Below are positions 31,049 to 40,023 of a stretch of DNA of 64,000 bases, in pieces; position 1 is the first letter of the stretch, and each line of letters begins with the position of its first letter. The notes under the pieces were generated by a model. That model saw only the letters and a program-made list of their open reading frames with translations. It ran no database searches and was not told the DNA's origin. The DNA is from Bacillota bacterium. GTDB lineage: Bacteria > Bacillota > Clostridia > Christensenellales > UMGS416. The stretch lies in contig JAEYRH010000008.1 in NCBI GenBank assembly GCA_023435705.1, positions 248,001 to 312,000 on the forward strand, given 5' to 3'. The position numbers and the translations under genes are program-made.

Positions 31049-34000
31049 ATGCATTCGACCACGCTGTTCTTCGCGACATTATTTTTAATCATCAGTGCGC
31101 TCAGCTTGATGCTGGGTGTCAACATCATCCTGGCAGGGTGGAAAACAAGAGTAAACCGCCTGTTTTTCGTGGTCAGCATTCTGCTTGGCCTATGGGCCTT
31201 TGGGTTTTCTGCGGCCACAGTGGCCCCCAATGCCACCCAGTGCCTGGTGTGGCGGCGGGTTGCGGCGTTGGGCTGGAGCATGATCTTCGCCGTGATCATA
31301 CACTTCGCCCTGGCCTTCACCGGCCACGACAAGCTGCTGGCCCGGCGTTGGGTGTATGGGCTCATCTATCTGCCCGCAGCCATTTGCACGTGGGTGTTTT
31401 CGATTTATGGCCCGATGGTGAGCGCCCAATACAACCTGGTGAAAGTGGGCAGCCTGTGGGTCAACGAACAGGTGAACAATGGCTGGGATTATTTCTTCTA
31501 TGCCTATCTGGCCGCCAGCGTGACCGTCACAATGGTGCTCTTATACAAGCTATGGCGCAGAAGCCCCGATGAGAGCCGCCGCCGGCAGGCGCTGGCGCTG
31601 CTGGTCTCCTTCGGCGCGGCGATGCTGCTGGGCACAATCACCGATTTGGTCAACAGCACATTCTGGCTGCTGCCCATCCCGCAGATGGCGCCGGCAGCCT
31701 TCCTGATCCCGATCGTCGCGGTGAATCACAGCATGCGCAAGCACAGCCTGATGGTAAAGCAGGACGACGGAGAGCTGGAAATCATACTGAACAGCCAGAC
31801 ACGATCCAGCCTGTTGTTTTTCATGGCAATGGTGCTGGTGATCGGATCGGTGCTGAACTTCATCACCCAGCACCTGATTGACGGACACCCGCTGAGTGAA
31901 GTTGCCTCCCTGTCCGGCATACTGCTGGCCACAGGCCTGGCGGTGGTGTTCCTGCGGCGATACCGGGACAAGAACCGGAGCCTGGAAAACCTCATGATCG
32001 GCATCGCCACGGTGATCATCCCGGTGGTCATCCTGCGGTTCACCGGCTCTGCCGGCATCACCATCTGGGCCTTCCCGTTCATCTTTATTATGCTGTCCAT
32101 GCTGTTCAACAACCGCAGGCTTTTGGTGAGCGCCTCCATTACGACACTCCTCACACAGGCAATCCTGTGGACAGCCGAGCCTGTAAAAAATGTCAGCGTG
32201 AACGCAAGCGACCATTTAATGCGCTTTGGCATCCTGGCCATGTCAATCTGGATCGCGCTGTATGTGAACCAGGTGTATGTGCGGCGCCTGAAGGAAAATG
32301 CCGACAAGAACCGGTACCAGAAGCTGATCTCCGACGTATCGGCGCAGATGGTCACGATCAGCGCGGAAAACCGGCAGGAGAAAATGCGCCAGGCCATGCG
32401 GCAGGCGGCGGATTGTTTATCCGCAAACACGGCATTCCTGTGCCTGATCAGCACCGAAGGCTCCGGCTGGGCCGATGTGACCGTGTGGAACGGAGAAGAA
32501 ACCCGGAAATGCCTGGTGCGTGATGAAAGCACAAACCAGATGCTCATCGGCATTCTTTCGGCCGGCCCCGTCACCAGCAGCAAGGAGCTTAACGGGATGC
32601 CCCAATGGCAGGAGTTTCTGGAGGAAAACCAGTTTCAGGCGGTGATATCCCACCCGATCATGCTCTCCGGCGCGTGCGCCGGGTTTCTGGGCTTGGCCCG
32701 CCAAAACAAGGCAAACCTTCGCACCGATCAATACGAGACGGTGAATGTGCTCTCCAACATCTTCGCCGACTCTCTTTCTCGGCTGGCTGCCGAGCGGGAA
32801 ATCGAATTCATGGCCTATCACGACCACCTGACCGCGCTGCCCAACCGGCTGCTCTTCAACGACCGCACAGAGCAGGCTATCCAGCTTGCGAAGCGGAACG
32901 GCTCGATGATCGCGGTGGTCTTTCTGGACCTGGACTCCTTCAAAAGCCTCATCGACACGCTGGGCCACCGCCTGGGCGACGAGTTGATCCGCGAAGTGGC
33001 CCGGCAGCTGCAGGGAAGCGTGCGCAAATCGGACACCGTTTCCCGCTTCGGCGGCGATGAATTCCTGATCATGCTCAACAACATGGACTCCAGGCAGGAC
33101 ATCGCAAAGGTGATAGGCTCGATCATGGCGCTGTTTGAGGAGCCCTTCCAGCTGCAGGGCCAGGAATTCTTCGTGACGGCCAGCGCCGGCATCGCCGTTT
33201 ATCCGCAAGACGGGGAAAACCCCGACATGCTGGTGAAAAACGCCGACATCGCAATGTATGGCGCAAAGGAAAAGGGCAAGAACCAATCCCTGTTTTGCTC
33301 AGAGGAAATGAAGGAAGAAACCCGGTATAAGGCGCGGCTGACAAACGACCTTTACCGGGCGCTGGACCGCGGGGAGTTCAAAGTGTATTACCAGCCGCAG
33401 CTTTCGCTGAAAAGCCAGGGCATTGTGGGCGCGGAGGCGCTGCTGCGCTGGTTCCACCCCGAATTGGGGCTGGTGCCGCCGGGGGTGTTCATCCCGCTGG
33501 CAGAGAAAACCGGGCTCATCGGCACCATCGGCGACTGGGTGCTGCACCAGGCCTGCCATCAGGCAAGCGTCTGGCAAGCCATGGGCCTGCCGCCCATCCG
33601 CATGGCGGTGAACATCTCCACCAACCAGCTGCACAACCCGCAGTTTGCCGAGCAGCTCAGGCAGATGCTGGAAGCGCACCGTCTTGCCCCGGAGAGGCTG
33701 GAATTGGAAGTGACCGAAAGCGTGGCCATCCGGGAGCCTGCCTATATCATCGGCCTGCTGGACCAGCTCAAGCAGGTGGGCGTGCAGCTTTCCATTGACG
33801 ATTTCGGCACGGAGTATTCGTCGCTCAGCCGCCTGAAGCAGCTGCCGGTGGACCGGATCAAAATCGACATGCAGTTTGTGCAGGGCATGGAGAAAAACGA
33901 AAAGGACCTGGCAATCGTCAAGGTGATCATCCTGCTGGCCAAAAGCCTGCGCATCAACGTGATTGCGGAAGGTGTGGAAAACGCCGAACAGTTGGTGCTG

Positions 34001-34132
34001 CTGGGGCAGGAGCAATGCGACGAGGTGCAGGGCTACTATTATTACAAGCCGATGCCGCCGGAAGAGCTGGAAAAGGTGCTGGCAGGGATGAAAGAGAAAT
34101 ATCTGGAGATGGACGAGGAGACGATTGCGTAG
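31049..34132 (+). CDS. Bifunctional GGDEF-EAL cyclic-di-GMP protein with 7TM sensor
   Basis: A 1027-residue membrane protein. An N-terminal histidine-kinase-type 7TM domain (about 1-225) is followed by further hydrophobic helices (about 250-400), a GAF-like domain (about 420-580), GGDEF (668-672, intact RFGGDEF) and EAL (796-798, EALLRW). The RxxD inhibitory site RKSD sits five residues before GGDEF, and the EAL metal motifs DDFGTEYSSL and IAEGVE are present, so both synthesis and hydrolysis of c-di-GMP look possible. ATG 31049 is preferred because GGAGAT precedes it; GTG 30989 and ATG 31016 lack such a site. It is divergent from rpoB. Confidence 0.9.
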   Translation: MHSTTLFFATLFLIISALSLMLGVNIILAGWKTRVNRLFFVVSILLGLWAFGFSAATVAPNATQCLVWRRVAALGWSMIFAVIIHFALAFTGHDKLLARRWVYGLIYLPAAICTWVFSIYGPMVSAQYNLVKVGSLWVNEQVNNGWDYFFYAYLAASVTVTMVLLYKLWRRSPDESRRRQALALLVSFGAAMLLGTITDLVNSTFWLLPIPQMAPAAFLIPIVAVNHSMRKHSLMVKQDDGELEIILNSQTRSSLLFFMAMVLVIGSVLNFITQHLIDGHPLSEVASLSGILLATGLAVVFLRRYRDKNRSLENLMIGIATVIIPVVILRFTGSAGITIWAFPFIFIMLSMLFNNRRLLVSASITTLLTQAILWTAEPVKNVSVNASDHLMRFGILAMSIWIALYVNQVYVRRLKENADKNRYQKLISDVSAQMVTISAENRQEKMRQAMRQAADCLSANTAFLCLISTEGSGWADVTVWNGEETRKCLVRDESTNQMLIGILSAGPVTSSKELNGMPQWQEFLEENQFQAVISHPIMLSGACAGFLGLARQNKANLRTDQYETVNVLSNIFADSLSRLAAEREIEFMAYHDHLTALPNRLLFNDRTEQAIQLAKRNGSMIAVVFLDLDSFKSLIDTLGHRLGDELIREVARQLQGSVRKSDTVSRFGGDEFLIMLNNMDSRQDIAKVIGSIMALFEEPFQLQGQEFFVTASAGIAVYPQDGENPDMLVKNADIAMYGAKEKGKNQSLFCSEEMKEETRYKARLTNDLYRALDRGEFKVYYQPQLSLKSQGIVGAEALLRWFHPELGLVPPGVFIPLAEKTGLIGTIGDWVLHQACHQASVWQAMGLPPIRMAVNISTNQLHNPQFAEQLRQMLEAHRLAPERLELEVTESVAIREPAYIIGLLDQLKQVGVQLSIDDFGTEYSSLSRLKQLPVDRIKIDMQFVQGMEKNEKDLAIVKVIILLAKSLRINVIAEGVENAEQLVLLGQEQCDEVQGYYYYKPMPPEELEKVLAGMKEKYLEMDEETIA

Positions 34133-34168
34133 GATACGTGTTGCCGCTCCCAGAGGCATTTGAGGATT

Positions 34169-34294
34169 GGGCGGGTACAGAGCCCCCTGTGCGTTCGCTG
34201 CTATGCAGCGAGCCGCCTCGGCAATTGCCCGCACATTTGCTGTGCAAAAATGCTACACAATTGCCGGGGTAATTCCGCCCGTACATTGGCCGCC
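34169..34294. repeat. Dispersed palindromic repeat split by 89 bp of nested palindromes
   Basis: The left half GGGCGGGTACAGAGCCC (34169-34185) and right half CCGCCCGTACATTGGCCGCC (34275-34294) match the window-wide repeat. Between them lie CGCTGC-TAT-GCAGCG, GGCAATTGCC and GCACA-TTTGC-TGTGC, and an outer pair CGGCAATTG/CAATTGCCG. It looks like one small palindromic element inserted into another. Confidence 0.7.
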
Positions 34295-34453
34295 TTGTTC
34301 ATAGTTTAGCCTGTGTTACAAACAACAAGGTCTATGGAGTACAGCAAAGAGTATTCTCTCTATGTACGGCTCACACCAAAAGTATTGATAAGAATTCCCA
34401 ATCTGCTAAACTGCACATGCCTTTTTACGTAGGCCATGACGGAGCTATAAAAC

Positions 34454-34479
34454 GGGCCGGGACGGAGCCCGGCCCCTAC
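34454..34479. repeat. Dispersed palindromic repeat
   Basis: GGGCCGGGACGGAGCC followed by CGGCCCCTAC, a shorter copy of the same family. Together with the split copy it occupies the 426 bp gap between the GGDEF-EAL and DUF1002 genes; 34295-34453 shows nothing recognisable. Confidence 0.75.
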
Positions 34480-34502
34480 TGTCAAGGAAATATACAATAC
34501 AC

Positions 34503-34534
34503 AACGCCCCCGCGCAAGATTGCGCGGGGGCGTT
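34503..34534 (-). terminator. Hairpin terminator after the DUF1002 gene
   Basis: A perfect 15 bp stem, AACGCCCCCGCGCAA and its complement, around GA. The minus-strand trailer is GTTGTGTATT, a weak T-tract, but stem strength and position right after the stop favour termination. Confidence 0.8.
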
Positions 34535-34558
34535 GGTTGTTCTCAACGATTCAATTTA

Positions 34559-35428
34559 TCAGCCGAAGATGCCCTTCAGCCACTTGGTGAAGTCATCCCA
34601 GGCCTTGGTGAACCAGCTGCCCAGGTCGTTTGTTGCCTTGGTGAGGCCGCCCAGCTTGTCGGTGATTGCCTGCAGCTGCTTGGCCTGCTGGGCAAACAGC
34701 GCGGGGTCAATGTTCAGCTCGGAGAGGCGCTTCACCAGGTTTACCAGCTGGTCAATCTGGCCGTCGGTCAGGCTGACATTATGGTCCTTGGCCGTCTGCA
34801 CCACGATCTCGCGGATCTCTTCCTTGGTCTTGCCCTTGAGCTGGTCCTGCATGGTCTTCAGCTCGTTGACCAGCTCGGTGGCGTCCTTGTCGCCCAGATA
34901 GTCGGCCAGCATGCCGGTGAGGGCCAGCTCGTCAGCGGCGATCTGCTTGGCGTCGCGGCTCAGTGTGACACCGGTGATGTCCTCATAGGCCTTGAAGACG
35001 CCTGCCAGCGCTGCCGTGCCGGACACATCCACAGGGGCGGCGATTTTGATGTCGGCATCCACGATGCCGGCGGTGGTGAGAGCCGCCATATACATTTCAG
35101 GAGTGACCCAGTTGATGTTCTTCGTCTCCACATTGAGGCCGGCGCCTTCATCGGTGGACTGGATGTAGATGCTGGAGAGCGACCGTTTGCCGATCTTTTC
35201 CGCCGGGATCAGGTTGCCAAGCCAGGCCTTTTCCTCATCGATTGTCACTTCCAGCTCTTTGACACCGTCGGGCGCGCCGAAGTATTCCTCCAGGCTTGCC
35301 TTCTGCTTGTCGGTGAGGTCGTGGCCATAGACCACGCGGGAATTGTCTTTGCCGTCTGCCAGCGCCACGCTGGAAAACAGCGTCATGCTCAGCAGCGCTG
35401 CCAGCGTGATGGAAACCAGTTTCTTCAT
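34559..35428 (-). CDS. DUF1002-family secreted protein
   Basis: A 289-residue exported protein with a Sec signal peptide (cleavage near ALA-DG, about residue 24) and no lipobox. The body fits the DUF1002/YpuA family: GHDLTDKQKASLEEYFG near the mature N-terminus, then SLSSIYIQ and INWVTPEMYMAAL. The C-terminus has an amphipathic helical segment and a Trp-rich end (SWFTKAWDDFTKWLKGIFG). Function unknown. An extended -10, TGCTATACT (minus, 35543-35551), lies about 120 bases upstream. Confidence 0.85.
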   Translation of the reverse strand: MKKLVSITLAALLSMTLFSSVALADGKDNSRVVYGHDLTDKQKASLEEYFGAPDGVKELEVTIDEEKAWLGNLIPAEKIGKRSLSSIYIQSTDEGAGLNVETKNINWVTPEMYMAALTTAGIVDADIKIAAPVDVSGTAALAGVFKAYEDITGVTLSRDAKQIAADELALTGMLADYLGDKDATELVNELKTMQDQLKGKTKEEIREIVVQTAKDHNVSLTDGQIDQLVNLVKRLSELNIDPALFAQQAKQLQAITDKLGGLTKATNDLGSWFTKAWDDFTKWLKGIFG

Positions 35429-35542
35429 TTGCGATTCATCCTTTCTTAAGCCCTGGGGGCAGGATCGGCCCCCAATGGATAAGCCCTTCAGTTTTGGCTG
35501 AAAGGCTTTGTGTTTGTTATTTGTTTATCCTGACATGCCATG

Positions 35543-35551
35543 AGTATAGCA
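35543..35551 (-). promoter_or_regulatory. Extended -10 promoter of the DUF1002 gene
   Basis: TGCTATACT on the minus strand, 115-123 bases before the start codon. The rest of the 315 bp gap 35429-35743 holds only AT-rich leader sequence and the AAAGGAGA ribosome binding site of the divergent hydrolase gene. Confidence 0.5.
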
Positions 35552-35743
35552 AAAAAACGGCGGCCTGTAAACCGAATGAGCCTGAATTTGCCATTGTTCA
35601 CAAAATTGTTACGGGCTTTAGCGGTGTAATACATATATCTTTGGTGCGATATGCAGGAAATTCCCTGTATTTCCAGAATAATGAATGGGTGAAAAAACAC
35701 TGTATGGGCCTTGTGCCCACCTTAGATCAAAGGAGATAACGGG

Positions 35744-36802
35744 ATGATTGAACAACTGCTGAGGGATCGAAACCTGCCGCCGCTGCTGCCAACAGGCATG
35801 GAAGCCTCCGCCTGGCCGGGGCGCCGCCGGGAGCTGCTGGACGCACTGGCCAGGGGGCAATACGGCGTGTCTCCACCGGCCCCGCCATCGGTGAAAGCCG
35901 AAACACTGCTGGAGATGGAAACGCTGGGCGGCAAGGCGCTGCACCGGCGGGTGAGGCTTAGCTTCCCAACGCCGGCAGGGGAGTTTTCCTTCCCGGTGGA
36001 CCTGGTGCTGCCCAGCGGCGGGGCAATGCCGGTGGTGCTGCACATCTCCTTCCTGCCCTTCCCCGGCGGGTTGCTGACGCCGGTGGAGGAAATTGTGGAC
36101 AATGGCTATGCCGTGGCGCTGTTTTGCTGCAATGATGTGACGGAGGATGGCGACGACGGCTTCACCTCCGGCGTGGCCGGCCACTATCCGAGGACGGGCC
36201 CCGACGCCTGGGGCAAGCTCGCGATGTGGGCCTGGGGAGCCAGCCGGGTGATGGACCATCTGGCCACGCTGCCGGAGGTGGACCAGAAGCGGGTCGCCGT
36301 GGCCGGGATGTCGCGGCTGGGCAAGGCCGCCTTGTGGTGCGCCGCCCAGGATGAGCGGTTTGCCGCGGCACTGATCAACGAGTCAGGCTCCAGCGGCGCG
36401 GCGCTGGCAAGGGGCAAGACCGGCGAAACCGTGGCGAGCATCACCAAGGCGTTCCCATATTGGTTTTGCGAAAACTTCGCCCAATACGGCGGCAGGGAGG
36501 AAGAAATGCCCTTTGACCAGCACTGGCTGCTGGCGGCGGTGGCGCCCCGGCCATTGTGCGTGGGCAGCGCCGAAGGAGACCTGTGGTCTGACCCACAAAA
36601 TGAGTTTCTGGGCTGCGCCGCCGCAAGCGGGGCGTGGGAGCTGCTGGGGCTGAAGGGCTTGCTGCACCAGGACAATCTGCCTCAGCCCGGTGACGCATTG
36701 CTGGAGGGCAGGCTGGGCTACCACCTGCGCAAGGGCAGCCATTTCTTCACCCGGCAGGACTGGCAGCGCTTTCTGGCCTTCCTGGACAGGCACATGGCCT
36801 GA
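35744..36802 (+). CDS. CE15-like glucuronoyl esterase/acetyl xylan esterase-type hydrolase
   Basis: A 352-residue alpha/beta hydrolase resembling the carbohydrate esterase 15 family, which cleaves ester bonds between glucuronoxylan and lignin. The nucleophile motif is GMSRLGKAALW (CE15 consensus GCSRxGK), the acid region is NESGSSGAA, and the catalytic His lies in GSHFFTRQDW. There is no signal peptide, so the enzyme would be cytoplasmic, unlike most studied glucuronoyl esterases, and may act on imported oligosaccharides. AAAGGAGA precedes ATG 35744. Confidence 0.78.
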   Translation: MIEQLLRDRNLPPLLPTGMEASAWPGRRRELLDALARGQYGVSPPAPPSVKAETLLEMETLGGKALHRRVRLSFPTPAGEFSFPVDLVLPSGGAMPVVLHISFLPFPGGLLTPVEEIVDNGYAVALFCCNDVTEDGDDGFTSGVAGHYPRTGPDAWGKLAMWAWGASRVMDHLATLPEVDQKRVAVAGMSRLGKAALWCAAQDERFAAALINESGSSGAALARGKTGETVASITKAFPYWFCENFAQYGGREEEMPFDQHWLLAAVAPRPLCVGSAEGDLWSDPQNEFLGCAAASGAWELLGLKGLLHQDNLPQPGDALLEGRLGYHLRKGSHFFTRQDWQRFLAFLDRHMA

Positions 36803-36805
36803 CCT

Positions 36806-37036
36806 TCACCAAAAATCCTCATACGGCAGCCCCTTGCCCTTTACGCCCTGATAGAGCGCCTCCAAAAGACCGGAGCCCAATGATTCGCTCCGGTCTTTTG
36901 ATTCCAAATGCATTGCCTTCCAGTCTCCATTTTGGGTCCTGCTCCAAACCTGTGTGTAATACTTGTTTTCGGCGTGTTCGTGTCTGCGCAACGCGACGGG
37001 GCCCCTGTTCGTCTCCACAAACCGAAGTATGTCCAT
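36806..37036 (-). CDS. Small hypothetical protein
   Basis: A 76-residue soluble protein beginning MDILRFVETNRGPVALRRHE, which I do not recognise. ATG 37036 is chosen because AAGGAGA lies 9 bases upstream; the longer frame from 37069 lacks a site. A TATACT hexamer at 37099-37104 (minus) could be its -10. It is convergent with the hydrolase gene, with 3 bp between the stop codons. Confidence 0.6.
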   Translation of the reverse strand: MDILRFVETNRGPVALRRHEHAENKYYTQVWSRTQNGDWKAMHLESKDRSESLGSGLLEALYQGVKGKGLPYEDFW

Positions 37037-37149
37037 CGGCCCATCTCCTTTGATATCTGGTTCATTCATATTCCCGGTCTTCCCGATGTGTTCAGCAGAG
37101 TATAGCCGCTGAGCAATTGCACAGCATACTACAAAAAGGAGTGAGTCGG

Positions 37150-37596
37150 ATGAGATTCAACCGGCAAATCACTGCCGCCGCGCTGGGGGCTCTTGCAACA
37201 CTATTTGGCCAACTGATCACATGGGTGCTGGTGAAGCTGGGGGTGGCTCCCCATGATATGTATAGCATTGACAGCCTTGTCATCACGCTGAACCGGGAGA
37301 GCTTCTGGATCGGGTTTGTGGTAAATTTCATTGTGGGCGGGGCCGTGGCGGTGCTTTTAAACTGGGCGCTCTCGCGCTATGGGGCGGACAATGTGATCAA
37401 CAAGGCCATTGCAGCGTCGCTGATGGGGTGGTTTTTGTTCCGGCTCTATTCCACGGCGTTTATTGAAGGGCGGCTCACAGACCCCAGGCCGATCGCCCAG
37501 TATGTGGTGCACCTGGCAGGTGCGGTGAGCACCGGTGTGGCGCTAGGCGTGCTGCTCAAGCTGGTGCTGGCGAGGAGCCCGGCCAAGGCGCGGTGA
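37150..37596 (+). CDS. Small polytopic membrane protein
   Basis: A 148-residue protein with about four membrane helices (about 8-28, 50-75, 90-107, 120-142). I do not recognise the family. AAAAAGGAG lies 8 bases before ATG 37150. Its stop is 3 bp from the stop of the convergent PBP gene. Confidence 0.65.
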   Translation: MRFNRQITAAALGALATLFGQLITWVLVKLGVAPHDMYSIDSLVITLNRESFWIGFVVNFIVGGAVAVLLNWALSRYGADNVINKAIAASLMGWFLFRLYSTAFIEGRLTDPRPIAQYVVHLAGAVSTGVALGVLLKLVLARSPAKAR

Positions 37597-37599
37597 GTT

Positions 37600-39885
37600 T
37601 CAGTCCTGCTCCTCTTCCGTCTGGACAGGCGGCAAGTCAAACATCCTCTTGGCAATCTCGATGCGGATGCCGCCTTCATCGGCCGGCACCTCAATGGCCA
37701 CGCACACCAGGCGGTTCATCTTCTCCGTGGTAAAGCCGATGATCCAGGCAATCTCGCGGGTCTTATCGTTGCCGATTTCCGCCGTGCCGGTCTTGGCGCA
37801 GATCTTATAATCCTTCAAATTGCTGAATCTGTTCAGGTCTTTGGCAGTGCCCTCCGACGCCACCTTTTTCAGCGCCGGTAGCAGCAGGTTCAGATTTTTC
37901 TGAGAGACAACGCCCTGCCTCCACACCTCCGGCGGGTTGCTCACGTCCGCCACATAGCGGGCGCCCTCGGTGTGGCACACGCTTTGCACCACGCGGGGCT
38001 GCATGATGTCGCCATCGTTGGCCAGGCTGCCAAACAGCGCCGCCATCTGCAGCGGCGTGATTAGCAGCTGGCCCTGACCATAGCCGGAGTCGGCCAGCCT
38101 GCGCTGGTCGTCCATCACGCCGGAGCTGGTGATGGAGCTTTTGCCCAGCGGCAGGTCAAACTTCATGCGTTGCTCATTGTCCAGCCCAAAGCCCAGGTCC
38201 AGACAGTGCTGGTAGAATTTGGCGCCGCCAAGTTTCAGCGCCGTATAGGCGAAATAGATGTTGTCGGAGTGGATGATCGCATTTTGCAGGTTCAGCCAAC
38301 CCGGCGTGGTTTCGGCGCGCTTGATCGGGGTGTCCACGCCAAACGCGTCGCCGGGCGTCCAGTAATTATTCGATATGGGATAATTGAACACGAAGTTGGC
38401 GCTGATCACGCCCTCGTCCAGCCCCATGGACGCCGTGAACGGCTTGAACGTGGAGCCCGGCGGGTATAGGCCCATCGTGGCGCGGTTATACAGCGGCTTC
38501 ATGTTCACCGGGTCGTTGAGGTATTTCCACTCCACAGGGTCCACCGGGAAGGTGAACAGATTCGGGTCAAAGCTGGGTGCACAGGCCATCGCCTCGATGT
38601 AGCCGGTGGTGGGGTCCATCACGATCACGGTGCCAGCCATCTTGGGCGTGAGGTATTGCCGCAGCAGCAGCTCAGCCCGCTGCTGGGTCTCCAGGTCGAT
38701 CGTGAGCCGCAGGTCGCGGCCGTTCATGGCGGCCTTCCTGGCCAGCGTTGTCTTACGGTTGCCGGCTGCGTCTTCAATATAGAGCTCGTAGCCCGGCTGA
38801 CCCCGCAGGTATTTTTCCCAGGTTTTTTCCAGGCCCTCCCGGCCCACCACGGCGTCTTGCGGCAAGCCGGCGTTATCCGGGTTGGCCAGGTCCTCCTCGG
38901 TCATCACACCAGTGTAGCCCAGCGTCTGGGCCAGCATGTTGCCGTAGGGGTAATAGCGGATCACCGTCCAGGTGCTGTCATCCACCCCCACGCCAGGGAT
39001 TTTCTTCAGCTCCTGCTGCTGCTCCCAGGTCAGGCCGTCTTTGGGATAAGCCTTCACCACCTGGAGTGTGGCCTTCTCCTCTTTCTCTTCTTGTTTGCCG
39101 CCAGTGGAATTGCCCGCCGTGGCCGTGGGGGAAGCCGTGGGCTCCGGCGTGGGCGAGGGTTCGGGCGTGGCTGTGGCGCCGGACACACCTTCTGCCTGAG
39201 GCGGCACCTCGTCATCCTCAGGCCCGGTCCAGGCCGAATCGCGCTTCATCATGCCCTTGAGCTTGGCGCGCACATCCGATTCAGTCATGCCAAGCTTTGG
39301 GGCCAGCATGCGGATCAGCGTTTCATAGTTCTGCACCTTGGAGGAGTCCACATAGACGGACAGCGCGAAATCGTTTTTTGCCAGCACATCGCCGTCGGCG
39401 TCAAAGATCTCGCCGCGGCTGGCTGTGAGCTGCTTGAGAACCGCCCGGCCGCCCTCCACAAGGCCCGGCAGGATGAGCCCAGGGCTCCAGTCGATGAGCC
39501 ATTTGCGGCCTTGCCTGATGAGCGGCGCGGCAACGTCCAGCTTGAACTGGCCCACCTTCTCCGTGGTCATCGCCATCGTGAAGCGGGCGGTTTTGTGCTC
39601 CTCGTCCACCTCGTCCACACCGGTGAGCGTGCAGTCCATCGCACTAAGGCCGATGGCGCGGAAGATGTCGTCGTAGCGCATGGAGAGCGCCGAAAGCGAG
39701 ATCTTTTCTCTGGCTTCGGCGGTCAAAAGCTGATAGATGCGGGCATATTGGGCATTTTCCAAAAAGGAGAGGTAACGGCTCACGGTGTCCTGCTCGCTGA
39801 CACCCTGGCAGCCGGACACCGAAAAAACCATGATAAGGGCGATCAGGATCGCGGCGATCCGGCTCGTGAGTTTCGCTTTGCTCAT
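37600..39885 (-). CDS. Class B penicillin-binding protein, lipoprotein with MecA-type N-terminal domain
   Basis: A 761-residue peptidoglycan transpeptidase. The lipobox VSGC puts the anchor at Cys26. An NTF2-like MecA-N domain (about 30-140) and the dimerisation domain follow. The transpeptidase domain has STFK (S478-K481), SDN (540-542) and KTG (698-700). It resembles PBP3/MecA-type enzymes, some of which have low beta-lactam affinity; affinity cannot be read from the sequence. A Pro/Thr-rich, low-complexity stretch (about 237-270) interrupts the dimerisation domain. The ATG follows TATAAT by 6 bases and lacks a ribosome binding site, so the mRNA is probably leaderless. Confidence 0.92.
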   Translation of the reverse strand: MSKAKLTSRIAAILIALIMVFSVSGCQGVSEQDTVSRYLSFLENAQYARIYQLLTAEAREKISLSALSMRYDDIFRAIGLSAMDCTLTGVDEVDEEHKTARFTMAMTTEKVGQFKLDVAAPLIRQGRKWLIDWSPGLILPGLVEGGRAVLKQLTASRGEIFDADGDVLAKNDFALSVYVDSSKVQNYETLIRMLAPKLGMTESDVRAKLKGMMKRDSAWTGPEDDEVPPQAEGVSGATATPEPSPTPEPTASPTATAGNSTGGKQEEKEEKATLQVVKAYPKDGLTWEQQQELKKIPGVGVDDSTWTVIRYYPYGNMLAQTLGYTGVMTEEDLANPDNAGLPQDAVVGREGLEKTWEKYLRGQPGYELYIEDAAGNRKTTLARKAAMNGRDLRLTIDLETQQRAELLLRQYLTPKMAGTVIVMDPTTGYIEAMACAPSFDPNLFTFPVDPVEWKYLNDPVNMKPLYNRATMGLYPPGSTFKPFTASMGLDEGVISANFVFNYPISNNYWTPGDAFGVDTPIKRAETTPGWLNLQNAIIHSDNIYFAYTALKLGGAKFYQHCLDLGFGLDNEQRMKFDLPLGKSSITSSGVMDDQRRLADSGYGQGQLLITPLQMAALFGSLANDGDIMQPRVVQSVCHTEGARYVADVSNPPEVWRQGVVSQKNLNLLLPALKKVASEGTAKDLNRFSNLKDYKICAKTGTAEIGNDKTREIAWIIGFTTEKMNRLVCVAIEVPADEGGIRIEIAKRMFDLPPVQTEEEQD

Positions 39886-39891
39886 GGTCGA

Positions 39892-39900
39892 ATTATAGCA
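39892..39900 (-). promoter_or_regulatory. Extended -10 promoter giving a leaderless PBP mRNA
   Basis: TGCTATAAT on the minus strand, followed by six bases (TCGACC) and the ATG. This is the same spacing as at 4555-4567. Confidence 0.55.
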
Positions 39901-39927
39901 TTCAGTGGGGGAAAATGGTAGAGCAAC

Positions 39928-39963
39928 CCTCACCCCCCGCCCCCATGGGATTGGGGGAGGGGG
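39928..39963. repeat. Dispersed repeat of the CCATGGGATTGGGGGAGG type
   Basis: CCCTCACCCCCCGCCCCC then CATGGGATTGGGGGAGGG, matching the units at 3891 and 50281. It lies just upstream of the PBP promoter. Confidence 0.75.
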
Positions 39964-40023
39964 TGCCCATGAGCCGTCGGCGCGCTTTGCGCCAGCTTAA
40001 TGGTGGGTGGGGAGGGTGCTTAC

